A stretch of 6,551 nt of DNA. It comes from Chryseobacterium gleum (GTDB lineage: Bacteria > Bacteroidota > Bacteroidia > Flavobacteriales_D > Sanyastnellaceae). The notes under the pieces were generated by a model. That model was not told the origin of the DNA, did not search any database, and saw nothing but the letters and a program-made list of their open reading frames with translations. Below, piece after piece: positions 1 to 6,344 of the stretch; within the stretch, counting starts at the first letter, position 1, and each line of letters begins with the position of its first letter. A program made the translations under genes and the position numbers. The stretch covers positions 1 to 6,551 of the forward strand of contig CAMDFE010000089.1 of the NCBI GenBank assembly GCA_945897395.1, read 5' to 3'.

Positions 1-10
1 AGACACATAA

Positions 11-25
11 TTTACATTATGTAAA
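11..25. repeat. Short inverted repeat, possible operator
   Basis: TTTACAT and ATGTAAA form perfect 7-base arms around a single T. A second, overlapping inverted pair is present: ACATAAT at 5-11 and ATTATGT at 16-22. The site lies about 80 bases upstream of the -7-like element of the GH13 gene. A dyad of this size could bind a dimeric regulator, but in AT-rich intergenic DNA it could also be chance. No regulator gene is visible nearby. Confidence 0.25.
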
Positions 26-68
26 GTAGTTTTTGGTTTTGGATAAGAAATAATAATCTTCCCTTTTT

Positions 69-92
69 CTTACCCTCTCTTAATTTCTCTTA
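69..92 (+). repeat. Pyrimidine tract with CTTA every 10 bases
   Basis: CTTA occurs at 69-72, 79-82 and 89-92, exactly 10 bases apart. The last two copies are part of a perfect direct repeat TCTCTTAA (76-83 and 86-93). The tract is almost purely pyrimidine on the plus strand from about 58 to 91. It lies just upstream of the putative -7 element at 107, where the -33 region would fall, and no TTG -33 motif is seen there. Phased sites on one face of the helix could bind a protein or bend the DNA. This is inference from position and spacing only. Confidence 0.3.
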
Positions 93-106
93 ACCAATCC
101 ATACAT

Positions 107-114
107 TACATTTG
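107..114 (+). promoter_or_regulatory. Putative Bacteroidota -7 element for the GH13 gene
   Basis: TACATTTG is a full match to the Bacteroidota sigma factor -7 consensus TAnnTTTG. Only five bases separate it from the GTG start at 120, so transcription would begin at or very near the start codon and give a leaderless or nearly leaderless mRNA. No TTG -33 element is visible at the usual 17-23 base spacing. Confidence 0.45.
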
Positions 115-119
115 CCTCG

Positions 120-944
120 GTGAAGCGAGTTTACGAAATATCCATCCCCCATTTTACGAGCTTAGGCACCTTTGAGGCTGCTTTTCGTCAGTTTAAGGAT
201 ATTAAATCTTTAGACATTGACACTCTCAATCTTCTTCCTATAAATCCAACGGACATTCAGAACAGCAAATCGCCTTATTGCATAACCGACCATTTTAAAG
301 TTCGAAAAGAATTGGGTGGATTTGAAGGATTGAAATCATTCACGCAAGCTGCACATGAATTAAATATGAAAGTAGTCTTGGATGTGGTCTTGAATCACGC
401 TTCGATTAATCACAAGTGTGCTGATGACAAGGATTTTTTTGCCTTAGATGGAAACGAATCGCCCTTTCATCCTATTGGAACGAATTGGAATGATGTCTTT
501 CAGATAAATCACTTCAGCGAATACCATTCGGAAAATTTATTGAACTCACTTTTTTCCTTTTTGGAAATGGGAATCGATGGTTTTCGATTCGACGCTACTT
601 CTTTCCTTCCAGATAAAAAATTAGAACACTGGCTTTCAGAATTAACAAGAAAGAAATCCGATGTGATCTTGTGGAGCGATTCAAATCTTTTGGAAAAAGA
701 TGCGCTTCCTTTCACACATGTCTCTGCTCCTCTTGGTAAATCGAAATTCGATGAGTCAAGAAAGGCGATTCAGATAGCATCATTGGGCTCGCACGATTTA
801 TTTCGAAATGAAGGAAGTATGTTGGAAGTATATGGTGAAAATGTAGTTGCGATTCAACAAGAATTGATTCAACATTCAGAGGCATTTTTGTTTCCGATGG
901 GAAGTGAAAAAGGCTTCGACTTCAAGTACGATTTTTTTCTTTAA
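120..944 (+). CDS. Compact GH13 (alpha-amylase family) barrel protein, probably catalytically altered
   Basis: This 274-residue protein has the N-terminal order of a GH13 barrel: a first strand near VYEI (4-7), the SPYxxxDH segment (51-58, with Y53), region I DVVLNH (88-93) and region II GFRFDA (154-159, with R156 and nucleophile D158). A region IV-like SHDLFR (224-229) carries H225 and D226. At region III, where the catalytic glutamate is expected, the sequence reads ILWSDSN (183-189), so D187 seems to replace it. Domain B is very short. The protein ends just after a PMGSEKGF segment resembling the usual GxE loop of strand 7, so strand 8 and domain C are missing; family members usually exceed 400 residues. 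There is no signal peptide, so it is probably cytoplasmic. The start is GTG, chosen because it precedes the first barrel strand and follows a -7 element. It could act on alpha-glucans or be a non-catalytic relative. The family is fairly certain; activity is not. Confidence 0.82.
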   Translation: MKRVYEISIPHFTSLGTFEAAFRQFKDIKSLDIDTLNLLPINPTDIQNSKSPYCITDHFKVRKELGGFEGLKSFTQAAHELNMKVVLDVVLNHASINHKCADDKDFFALDGNESPFHPIGTNWNDVFQINHFSEYHSENLLNSLFSFLEMGIDGFRFDATSFLPDKKLEHWLSELTRKKSDVILWSDSNLLEKDALPFTHVSAPLGKSKFDESRKAIQIASLGSHDLFRNEGSMLEVYGENVVAIQQELIQHSEAFLFPMGSEKGFDFKYDFFL

Positions 945-2014
945 TTCTGAGAGGTCCGAATGCGGGGATCGAGAATTCCGTATACCCATTCAACCAGAAC
1001 ATTCACCACAATAAAGACGGTAGAAACCAAAATTACTCCTCCCATTACAATAGGCTGATCTTGTTTTTCAATGGCCATGAAAAGTTCTTGACCAATCCCC
1101 TTCCAACCGAAAACAAATTCAACAAATACCGCTCCTGCTAATAAGGAAGCGAACCATCCTGAAACTGCTGTCACAACCGGATTCAATGCATTCGGCAAGG
1201 CATGTCTGTATAAAACGCGACTCTCTGAAAGTCCTTTTGCTCGAGCTGTTCGAATGAAATCTTGCGACATAATATCTAACATACTGCTTCTTGTCAATTG
1301 AACAATTATGGCCAATGGACGAATCATAAGTGTAATCATCGGAAGGATTAAATTCTTCAAATCAATGTACTTTCCTTCCCAAACATCAACACTGTACCAA
1401 CTTCCAGTCATGCTAAGACCAGTGTAATCTCGCAACAACACTGCTCCTATCCACGCAACAATTAGCGCGACAAAGAACGATGGCCCTGCCATTCCAATTG
1501 CGGAAACGAATAAAATAGTCTTGTCGATCCACGAGTCTTTCTTTTGAAAAGCCCATATTCCGAGCGGAATTCCCATGATTAGACTCAGTAAAATACTTCC
1601 TAACGCAAGGACAAATGTCCCTGGAAAAGATTCAGCGAAAATGGAAGAAACCGATTTTTCGGAAATGAAGGATTTTCCAAGACTTGGTGCCTTAATCCAA
1701 AGAGCGCGTTTTTCACTGATTGGAAATGACCACCCGCTATATAAATTGGAATCCGCGTAGAAGGCTTCACTGAAATTGTCAGATCTATTGATACTTAACG
1801 GAGATAAATTATTCAGGTATTCCATATAGCGAATACCAAGTGAATGATTCAAGCGTAGCTTATTGCGCATGTTGTTTACCACCTCTTGATTGGCATTTTC
1901 TCCAACAAGATTCTGCACCGGGTCTGAACCTGTTAGATTAAATAGAAAAAAAACGACAGTCACAACACCCCAAAGAACGAGTAATTGATAACCTATTTTT
2001 TTTGCAGACTTCAC
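941..2014 (-). CDS. ABC transporter permease, OppB/DppB (peptide/nickel) type
   Basis: This inner-membrane permease subunit belongs to a binding-protein-dependent importer of the oligopeptide/dipeptide/nickel class. From the GTG at 2014 it has 357 residues. There is one N-terminal membrane segment (about 9-29), a periplasmic stretch of about 100 residues, then five more segments (about 134-156, 167-194, 223-241, 280-302, 323-349). The EAA loop that contacts the ATPase is at 252-278 (DFIRTARAKGLSES followed by RHALPNALNP). The C-terminal LDPRIR is typical of the family. An upstream in-frame GTG at 2077 would add 21 residues. I prefer 2014 because it places KIGYQLLVLWGVVTVV at the N-terminus, as is usual in the family, and because a -7-like element lies four bases before it. 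No ATPase, second permease or binding protein is in view, and the substrate is unknown. Its stop overlaps that of the convergent GH13 gene. Confidence 0.9.
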   Translation of the reverse strand: MKSAKKIGYQLLVLWGVVTVVFFLFNLTGSDPVQNLVGENANQEVVNNMRNKLRLNHSLGIRYMEYLNNLSPLSINRSDNFSEAFYADSNLYSGWSFPISEKRALWIKAPSLGKSFISEKSVSSIFAESFPGTFVLALGSILLSLIMGIPLGIWAFQKKDSWIDKTILFVSAIGMAGPSFFVALIVAWIGAVLLRDYTGLSMTGSWYSVDVWEGKYIDLKNLILPMITLMIRPLAIIVQLTRSSMLDIMSQDFIRTARAKGLSESRVLYRHALPNALNPVVTAVSGWFASLLAGAVFVEFVFGWKGIGQELFMAIEKQDQPIVMGGVILVSTVFIVVNVLVEWVYGILDPRIRTSQN

Positions 2015-2018
2015 TGAA

Positions 2019-2026
2019 CGAAAATA
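2019..2026 (-). promoter_or_regulatory. Putative -7 element for the permease gene
   Basis: Read on the minus strand, TATTTTCG matches TAnnTTTG at all but one fixed position (C for the third T). Four bases separate it from the GTG at 2014, the same arrangement as at the divergent gene on the plus strand. The nearest upstream TTG is about 29 bases away, longer than the usual spacing, so the -33 part is not supported. Confidence 0.3.
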
Positions 2027-2120
2027 GAAGATTTGATTACTGAACTTTGTTGTAGCAACAAATGTTATACACGGCACGCTTCTTGAAAAGTCGGACGTAG
2101 TAATTATTCAATAACCTTCT

Positions 2121-2128
2121 TACTTTTG
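2121..2128 (+). promoter_or_regulatory. Putative -7 element for the MauE-thioredoxin gene and downstream genes
   Basis: TACTTTTG is a full match to TAnnTTTG. Four bases separate it from the ATG at 2133, so the transcript would start at or next to the start codon. No TTG lies at the usual -33 spacing. This promoter could drive the whole plus-strand run through 6298. Confidence 0.45.
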
Positions 2129-2132
2129 ATTT

Positions 2133-3134
2133 ATGGAAAAACGAAATCTCTACATTTCTTGGACATTGCGCGTATTCTTATTCGCGCTTTTTGTGTTTTC
2201 TGCAGTTACTAAAATGTTTCCAATTTTTCCTTTTGAGAAACAATTGGTGGATCTTGGTTTTGCAGATTGGTGTCTTGCTCCTTATTTAGCTCGATTAATT
2301 ATTGGCGTTGAATTGGGGCTAGGAATAGCGCTTATTCAAAATCATTATCTCAAGCGGGTGGTAATTCCTGCAACGTCTCTTTTACTCGTTGCTTTTTGCA
2401 TTCACCTTTCGTATCAAATAGCAATCGGACAAGAGGGAAACTGCGGTTGCTTTGGACAGTTCATTGAAATGACTCCTACTGAAGCGCTCATTAAAAACTT
2501 AGTTACCCTCGGGTTGTTGGGTTGGTTATTTAAAATATCCAAAGAGAAAAAAAATAATCAACGGTTTTCAGTTGTATTACTAATAGGTGCTTTGAGCATA
2601 CTGTTCATGTTTATGTATTTTCCCTTTAGCCCCTGCGGAAAAAGATGTCCAGAATGTGTGCAATACCCTTGTCCACCTGCAGATACTGTTTTTGTTCCAA
2701 TAAATGGCTTAGATACAGTAATACCTGTTGATCCAGGTCCAAAACCAGTTACCTCTAAATTTTCAAGTTTGAATGTATTCGATGGAAGATCAGTGAGCAT
2801 CGACAAAGGAAAACGTATCGTATGTTTCTTCGTTCCTGGTTGCGATCACTGTCGTGAAGCAGCAAAAGCCCTAGCTGAATTATCAAAAGATCCGAATTTT
2901 CCGAAGGTCTATGTTTATTTCGGTGATGAAGAAGTAGAGAAAATAGACGAATTCTTCCAAGTTGCGGGAAAAAGGTACCCTTATCAAGTGCTTGGCATGG
3001 GCGAATTCTTCACGCTTATGGGTCCACAAGGAGAAACTCCCGGTATTCTTTATTTATGGAATGGAAACATTCAGAAGTCATATTTCGGGGATCAATTCAA
3101 TAAAGAAGATATAAAAAACTTCGTTAACCAATAG
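2133..3134 (+). CDS. MauE/DoxX-like membrane protein fused to a periplasmic thioredoxin-like domain
   Basis: This 333-residue protein has two parts. Residues 1-163 hold five hydrophobic segments (about 10-28, 50-70, 75-97, 114-134, 146-163), with FSAVTKMFP after the first and a conserved NCGCFG motif (103-108; C104, C106) after the third. That pattern is characteristic of MauE/DoxX redox-associated membrane proteins. Five segments put the C-terminus in the periplasm and the NCGCFG loop on the same side. A linker follows with four cysteines (C168, C172, C175, C180) and a proline-rich stretch near 197-206. Residues about 208-333 form a thioredoxin-like domain with a CDHC active site (237-240) and a TP pair (302-303) in the cis-proline position. 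The likely role is thiol-disulfide exchange in the periplasm, possibly passing electrons between the two cysteine pairs; substrates are unknown. It precedes the DUF5686-type gene by 43 bases, probably as the first gene of an operon. Confidence 0.85.
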   Translation: MEKRNLYISWTLRVFLFALFVFSAVTKMFPIFPFEKQLVDLGFADWCLAPYLARLIIGVELGLGIALIQNHYLKRVVIPATSLLLVAFCIHLSYQIAIGQEGNCGCFGQFIEMTPTEALIKNLVTLGLLGWLFKISKEKKNNQRFSVVLLIGALSILFMFMYFPFSPCGKRCPECVQYPCPPADTVFVPINGLDTVIPVDPGPKPVTSKFSSLNVFDGRSVSIDKGKRIVCFFVPGCDHCREAAKALAELSKDPNFPKVYVYFGDEEVEKIDEFFQVAGKRYPYQVLGMGEFFTLMGPQGETPGILYLWNGNIQKSYFGDQFNKEDIKNFVNQ

Positions 3135-3177
3135 ACGAATAAATCGTCATTACAACGTGAATATTCCAACATTAAAA

Positions 3178-5697
3178 ATGAAATATAAGACAGCGCTTTT
3201 GAGCGTTGTCTTTTTGTTTTGTTGGAATTTGACTTATGCAACAAACATTAAAGGTGTCGTTAACGACGAGCAAGGGTTGCCTCTTTTTCACGTGGCTGTT
3301 TTTGTTCCAGGAACAAACTTGGGCACACACACCAATGAAAAGGGTGAGTATCAATTAAACTTAAAGCCAGGTAATTACCTCCTTAATTATAATTTCATTG
3401 GATATGAAACTGTGATTAAGTCTCTTCAAATTGGACAAGAGAAGATTCTTTTGATCGATATTACACTTAAAGTGAATAACAACGAATTGCCTATGCTCGT
3501 TGTGAATGCAGACCGGAGAGACTTTGTAAAGCGATTGGTACGCGGAGCTTCTGACCAGCGTGAGTTCTATGCCAAGCAAATGGAAAATTATTCCGTAGGA
3601 TTTTACGGAAGAACGTCCATGGAGAAAATTGATTTTAAACGTGATTCTGCATCTAAGGTTATTCAGCCTCCGGTTATTGAAAATTCCATTTACCATGTCA
3701 ATGAAAGCGCCGGAACCCTATACGCTAAAGAAAATGAAGTAAAACTAAAGGTCGATGCATTTCGCGATTTCACGCCAAAGCAAAATGAAAATTACGCGTC
3801 GGTTAATGTGAACTTTGAATACGGAGAAGAGTCTATTGTGAACGATCGCGATCGATATCAAGACCCTTACGAGTTAACCAGTCAGTCGTGTTATTCAGAA
3901 TTTAACCTGCGCGAAAATGCTCTCACCCTTCCCCAATTATCCGATAAAAAAATAATTTCGCCAATCGCATCAACTGCCCTTCTCTCCTACTCCTTTGATT
4001 TGGTTGGAATAGATACGTTGAACGGCGAGAAGTTCTTCAAGCTATCAGTTATGCCCATTTTCAAGCAAGAGGCATTGTTCAATGGATACATCTGGATTCA
4101 AGACACAACATTCGTTGTAGGAAAATTGGAATTGAATTTAGACGATGAAGTCATGCCCTTTTTCACTAATTTTTCATGGAAGGAAGAATTCATTCAACAA
4201 GAATTAAATAAATGGGTCAGTAATGGAAAGTCTATTTATGGAAAGGTAAAAGAGGGAAAGACGCAACGTATTTGTCATGTCGATTACAAATTCAAGGAGT
4301 ATGAATTCAATATATCAACTCCATTGAATATGCAGTCGAGTGAGGTATTGAAATACGACGATTCCGCTTTTGACAGAGACAGTGCCTATTGGGAAAGTAA
4401 ACAATTGATTCCACTCACGAGCCTTGAATTGAAATACAAATTCGAATGTGATAGTCTTCAAAAGAGATACGACGATCCGAAGATTCAAGCTAAAGCTGAT
4501 TCAGCCTTCAATAAAATTACATTTTGGGATGTAACGCTGTCTGGAGTTGCTTGGCGAAACAGAGCAAAAGGAACGGCTTATTATATCAACCCTCTCATAG
4601 CTCAAGCCAATGTCTTTGGAATTGGTGGATATCGACACAAATTCGGAGGGAGTTTTAGTCAATATTTTAAGAGCAATGATTTCGTGTTGGATACCGATGG
4701 CTATATAGATTATGGCTTTGCAAATAAAGATGTAAGAGGAAAAGGCGGAATAGGGTTGACGTATTATCCTAAGAAATTTGTTCGAACGTATATCCGTTTT
4801 GGAGATTACTACGACATGATTAATACGTTCTCGTCGTTCAGTACAGTGTTCAGCCGAAGCAATTATGTTCGAGCAAAAATGTACAGCATTGAACAGCGTA
4901 TGGAAGTTGTGAATGGACTGTACGCCTCACTTACGTTTGAATTTTGTGATCAAATACCCATTAACAATTTGGTTCAAGACGGTTGGTCAGATCAGCTTTT
5001 TGGTGATGTGAATAATCCTGTAGAATTTCAGCGTTATAAAAAATCAGAGTTTAATTTGAATATACAGTGGAGACCTGGTCAAACTTATTATATCAAGAAA
5101 AATAAAAAAGTAGTTACCGGATTCAAATACCCTGAGGTTCGCTTTAATTATCGCAAGGGTGTTCCAAAAATGTTCGGCAGTGAAGTGAACTTCGATTATG
5201 TTGAATTGAGAATTCACGATGACTATCAGCTTCCGCGATTTGGAACAGGCTCATGGACCATTCAAGGGGGTGCCTTTGTTAATAAAGCCAATTTAAGATT
5301 ACTGGAATACAAATACTTTAGAGGTTCTGACTTCTTTTTCTTCTCTGATCCCAACGCCTCTTTCCAATTACTTGATAGGGTATTCCTCACGCCAAACGCC
5401 TATTACAGAGGGAACTACGTTCATAGTTTCAACGGAATGTTCTTCAATAAAATTCCATTGTTGAACAGATTGAAACTGAATGAGATTGCCGGAAGTGCGC
5501 TCATTGCTATACCTAGTGAGAATTTCATTCACCAAGAAATATTTATAGGTATACAAAAACAAATTCGAATCAAAGAACAACTGTTTCGCATAGGTGCATT
5601 TCTTGTAACGTCCGATTCTAATTTAGACAAAGCCAACTACACGTTCAAATTTGGAATTAGTTATTGGAACACCTATACAAAAAAATGGAGTTATTAA
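3178..5697 (+). CDS. Outer-membrane protein: carboxypeptidase-regulatory-like domain plus DUF5686-type barrel
   Basis: From the ATG at 3178 the protein has 839 residues. Residues 1-21 form a clear signal peptide ending in TYA. Residues about 23-107 form a carboxypeptidase-D regulatory-like beta-sandwich, with NIKGVVNDEQGLPL, then GTHTNEKGEYQL and a closing NFIGYET, as found at the N-terminus of many Bacteroidota outer-membrane proteins. The middle region (about 108-430) matches no domain I can name with certainty. The C-terminal half alternates aromatic and polar residues in amphipathic strands and ends in KKWSY, with the final aromatic residue typical of outer-membrane barrels. Architecture and length fit the DUF5686 family, whose function is unknown. 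An in-frame GTG at 3157 would add seven residues before the signal peptide. ATG 3178 is preferred because it begins the signal peptide directly and follows an A-rich ATTAAAA stretch, the usual substitute for a Shine-Dalgarno site here. The likely location is the outer membrane. Confidence 0.85.
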   Translation: MKYKTALLSVVFLFCWNLTYATNIKGVVNDEQGLPLFHVAVFVPGTNLGTHTNEKGEYQLNLKPGNYLLNYNFIGYETVIKSLQIGQEKILLIDITLKVNNNELPMLVVNADRRDFVKRLVRGASDQREFYAKQMENYSVGFYGRTSMEKIDFKRDSASKVIQPPVIENSIYHVNESAGTLYAKENEVKLKVDAFRDFTPKQNENYASVNVNFEYGEESIVNDRDRYQDPYELTSQSCYSEFNLRENALTLPQLSDKKIISPIASTALLSYSFDLVGIDTLNGEKFFKLSVMPIFKQEALFNGYIWIQDTTFVVGKLELNLDDEVMPFFTNFSWKEEFIQQELNKWVSNGKSIYGKVKEGKTQRICHVDYKFKEYEFNISTPLNMQSSEVLKYDDSAFDRDSAYWESKQLIPLTSLELKYKFECDSLQKRYDDPKIQAKADSAFNKITFWDVTLSGVAWRNRAKGTAYYINPLIAQANVFGIGGYRHKFGGSFSQYFKSNDFVLDTDGYIDYGFANKDVRGKGGIGLTYYPKKFVRTYIRFGDYYDMINTFSSFSTVFSRSNYVRAKMYSIEQRMEVVNGLYASLTFEFCDQIPINNLVQDGWSDQLFGDVNNPVEFQRYKKSEFNLNIQWRPGQTYYIKKNKKVVTGFKYPEVRFNYRKGVPKMFGSEVNFDYVELRIHDDYQLPRFGTGSWTIQGGAFVNKANLRLLEYKYFRGSDFFFFSDPNASFQLLDRVFLTPNAYYRGNYVHSFNGMFFNKIPLLNRLKLNEIAGSALIAIPSENFIHQEIFIGIQKQIRIKEQLFRIGAFLVTSDSNLDKANYTFKFGISYWNTYTKKWSY

Positions 5698-5718
5698 TCG
5701 CCAAATGAATTGTGGCAC

Positions 5719-5726
5719 TATCTTTA
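5719..5726 (+). promoter_or_regulatory. Weak -7-like element before the lipoprotein gene
   Basis: TATCTTTA matches TAnnTTTG except for the final base. It would leave an A-rich leader of about 20 bases before the ATG at 5750, unlike the three starts with a -7-like element only 4-5 bases away. No -33 element is visible. The gene may be read mainly from upstream. Confidence 0.2.
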
Positions 5727-5749
5727 TAAACGAAACAAAAACAATTGCT

Positions 5750-6298
5750 ATGAAAAAGCTATCTCTCTTTTTAGGATTCGCGCTATTACTTTTAGCAGGA
5801 TGTAAGACCAATGCGAACCTTGGTGAAAAAGTAAACGAACCATTCACAGGAAATAAATACGAATCGAACGATCGTTATTTCAGAGGAACTGGAAAAGGTC
5901 AATCTATGGACGACAATATCTCTCGCAACAAAGCAGATCTTCAAGCCAAGAAAGTATTAGCTCAGCAGGTTGAGACTAACGTAAAGGTTGTAACAGATCA
6001 ATATTTAGGAGAAACCGAGCTGAATAACCGTTCTGAAATCACGGACAAGTTCCAATCTTTAGCGCGTGAGGCAACGAATACGCAGATTGCAGATTTGCGT
6101 AAGATTGGCGAAGAGAAATATAAAATGCCCGATGGAACTTTCACAACTTACATCGCTTATGAAATTCACAAGCGCGATATGTATCGTTTCATGAAGAAGC
6201 AAATCAAGTTAAACTCTAAGCTTAACGAAGCAGAGCGCAAGACCATCGAGGATATGATTGATGAAGAATTGAAAAAGGCAGAAGCTTTAGGAGATTAA
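5750..6298 (+). CDS. LPP20-like lipoprotein
   Basis: This 182-residue protein begins with a lipoprotein signal: two lysines, a hydrophobic stretch and a LAGC lipobox, with C18 as the lipidated cysteine. The residues after C18 (KTNANLGEK) lack the acidic cluster used for surface export in this phylum, so a periplasm-facing anchor is more likely. Residues about 41-140 (from DRYFRGTGKG through the AYEIHKRDM segment) resemble the LPP20 lipoprotein family, whose members have a short strand with a GxG pattern followed by an alanine-rich helix. The C-terminal 40 residues are highly charged and probably helical. The ATG at 5750 is chosen over an in-frame ATG at 5651 because the signal peptide starts there and the longer version would overlap the previous gene. 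The leader is A-rich with no Shine-Dalgarno site. It follows the DUF5686-type gene by 52 bases and is closed by a strong terminator. The function is unknown. Confidence 0.8.
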   Translation: MKKLSLFLGFALLLLAGCKTNANLGEKVNEPFTGNKYESNDRYFRGTGKGQSMDDNISRNKADLQAKKVLAQQVETNVKVVTDQYLGETELNNRSEITDKFQSLAREATNTQIADLRKIGEEKYKMPDGTFTTYIAYEIHKRDMYRFMKKQIKLNSKLNEAERKTIEDMIDEELKKAEALGD

Positions 6299-6318
6299 TT
6301 TCCAACTGTATTAAAAAA

Positions 6319-6344
6319 GAAAAAGGTGCTTATGCACCTTTTTT
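6319..6344. terminator. Bidirectional intrinsic terminator
   Basis: AAAAAGGTGC (6320-6329) pairs perfectly with GCACCTTTTT (6334-6343) across a four-base TTAT loop; 6319 and 6344 can add a G-U pair. A run of six T follows on the plus strand. On the minus strand the stem is followed by further T runs (complement of 6313-6318). It can end both the lipoprotein transcript and the convergent helicase-like transcript. Confidence 0.88.

Noticed and set aside
2558..2806. Minus-strand frame of 82 codons inside the MauE-thioredoxin gene
   Set aside because: It lies antisense to a strongly supported coding region, has no domain pattern and no promoter of its own.
3134..3148. GACGA / TCGTC inverted repeat just after the MauE-thioredoxin gene as a terminator
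   Set aside because: The stem is only five pairs and no T-run follows, so it is unlikely to stop transcription before the DUF5686-type gene.
2686..3309. 14-base direct repeat CTGTTTTTGTTCCA at 2686-2699 and 3296-3309
   Set aside because: Both copies encode VFVP in unrelated proteins and the match stops immediately on both sides; codon choice in an AT-rich genome explains it.
3843..3854. 12-base palindrome CGATCGCGATCG
   Set aside because: It lies within well-supported coding sequence, and a palindrome of this length is expected about once by chance in a window this size.
5700..5716. GCCA / TGGC hairpin between the DUF5686-type gene and the lipoprotein gene
   Set aside because: It has four pairs, a nine-base loop and no T-tract; too weak to call.
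5651..5749. N-terminal extension of the lipoprotein gene from an upstream ATG
   Set aside because: It would overlap the end of the DUF5686-type gene and bury the lipoprotein signal peptide inside the protein.
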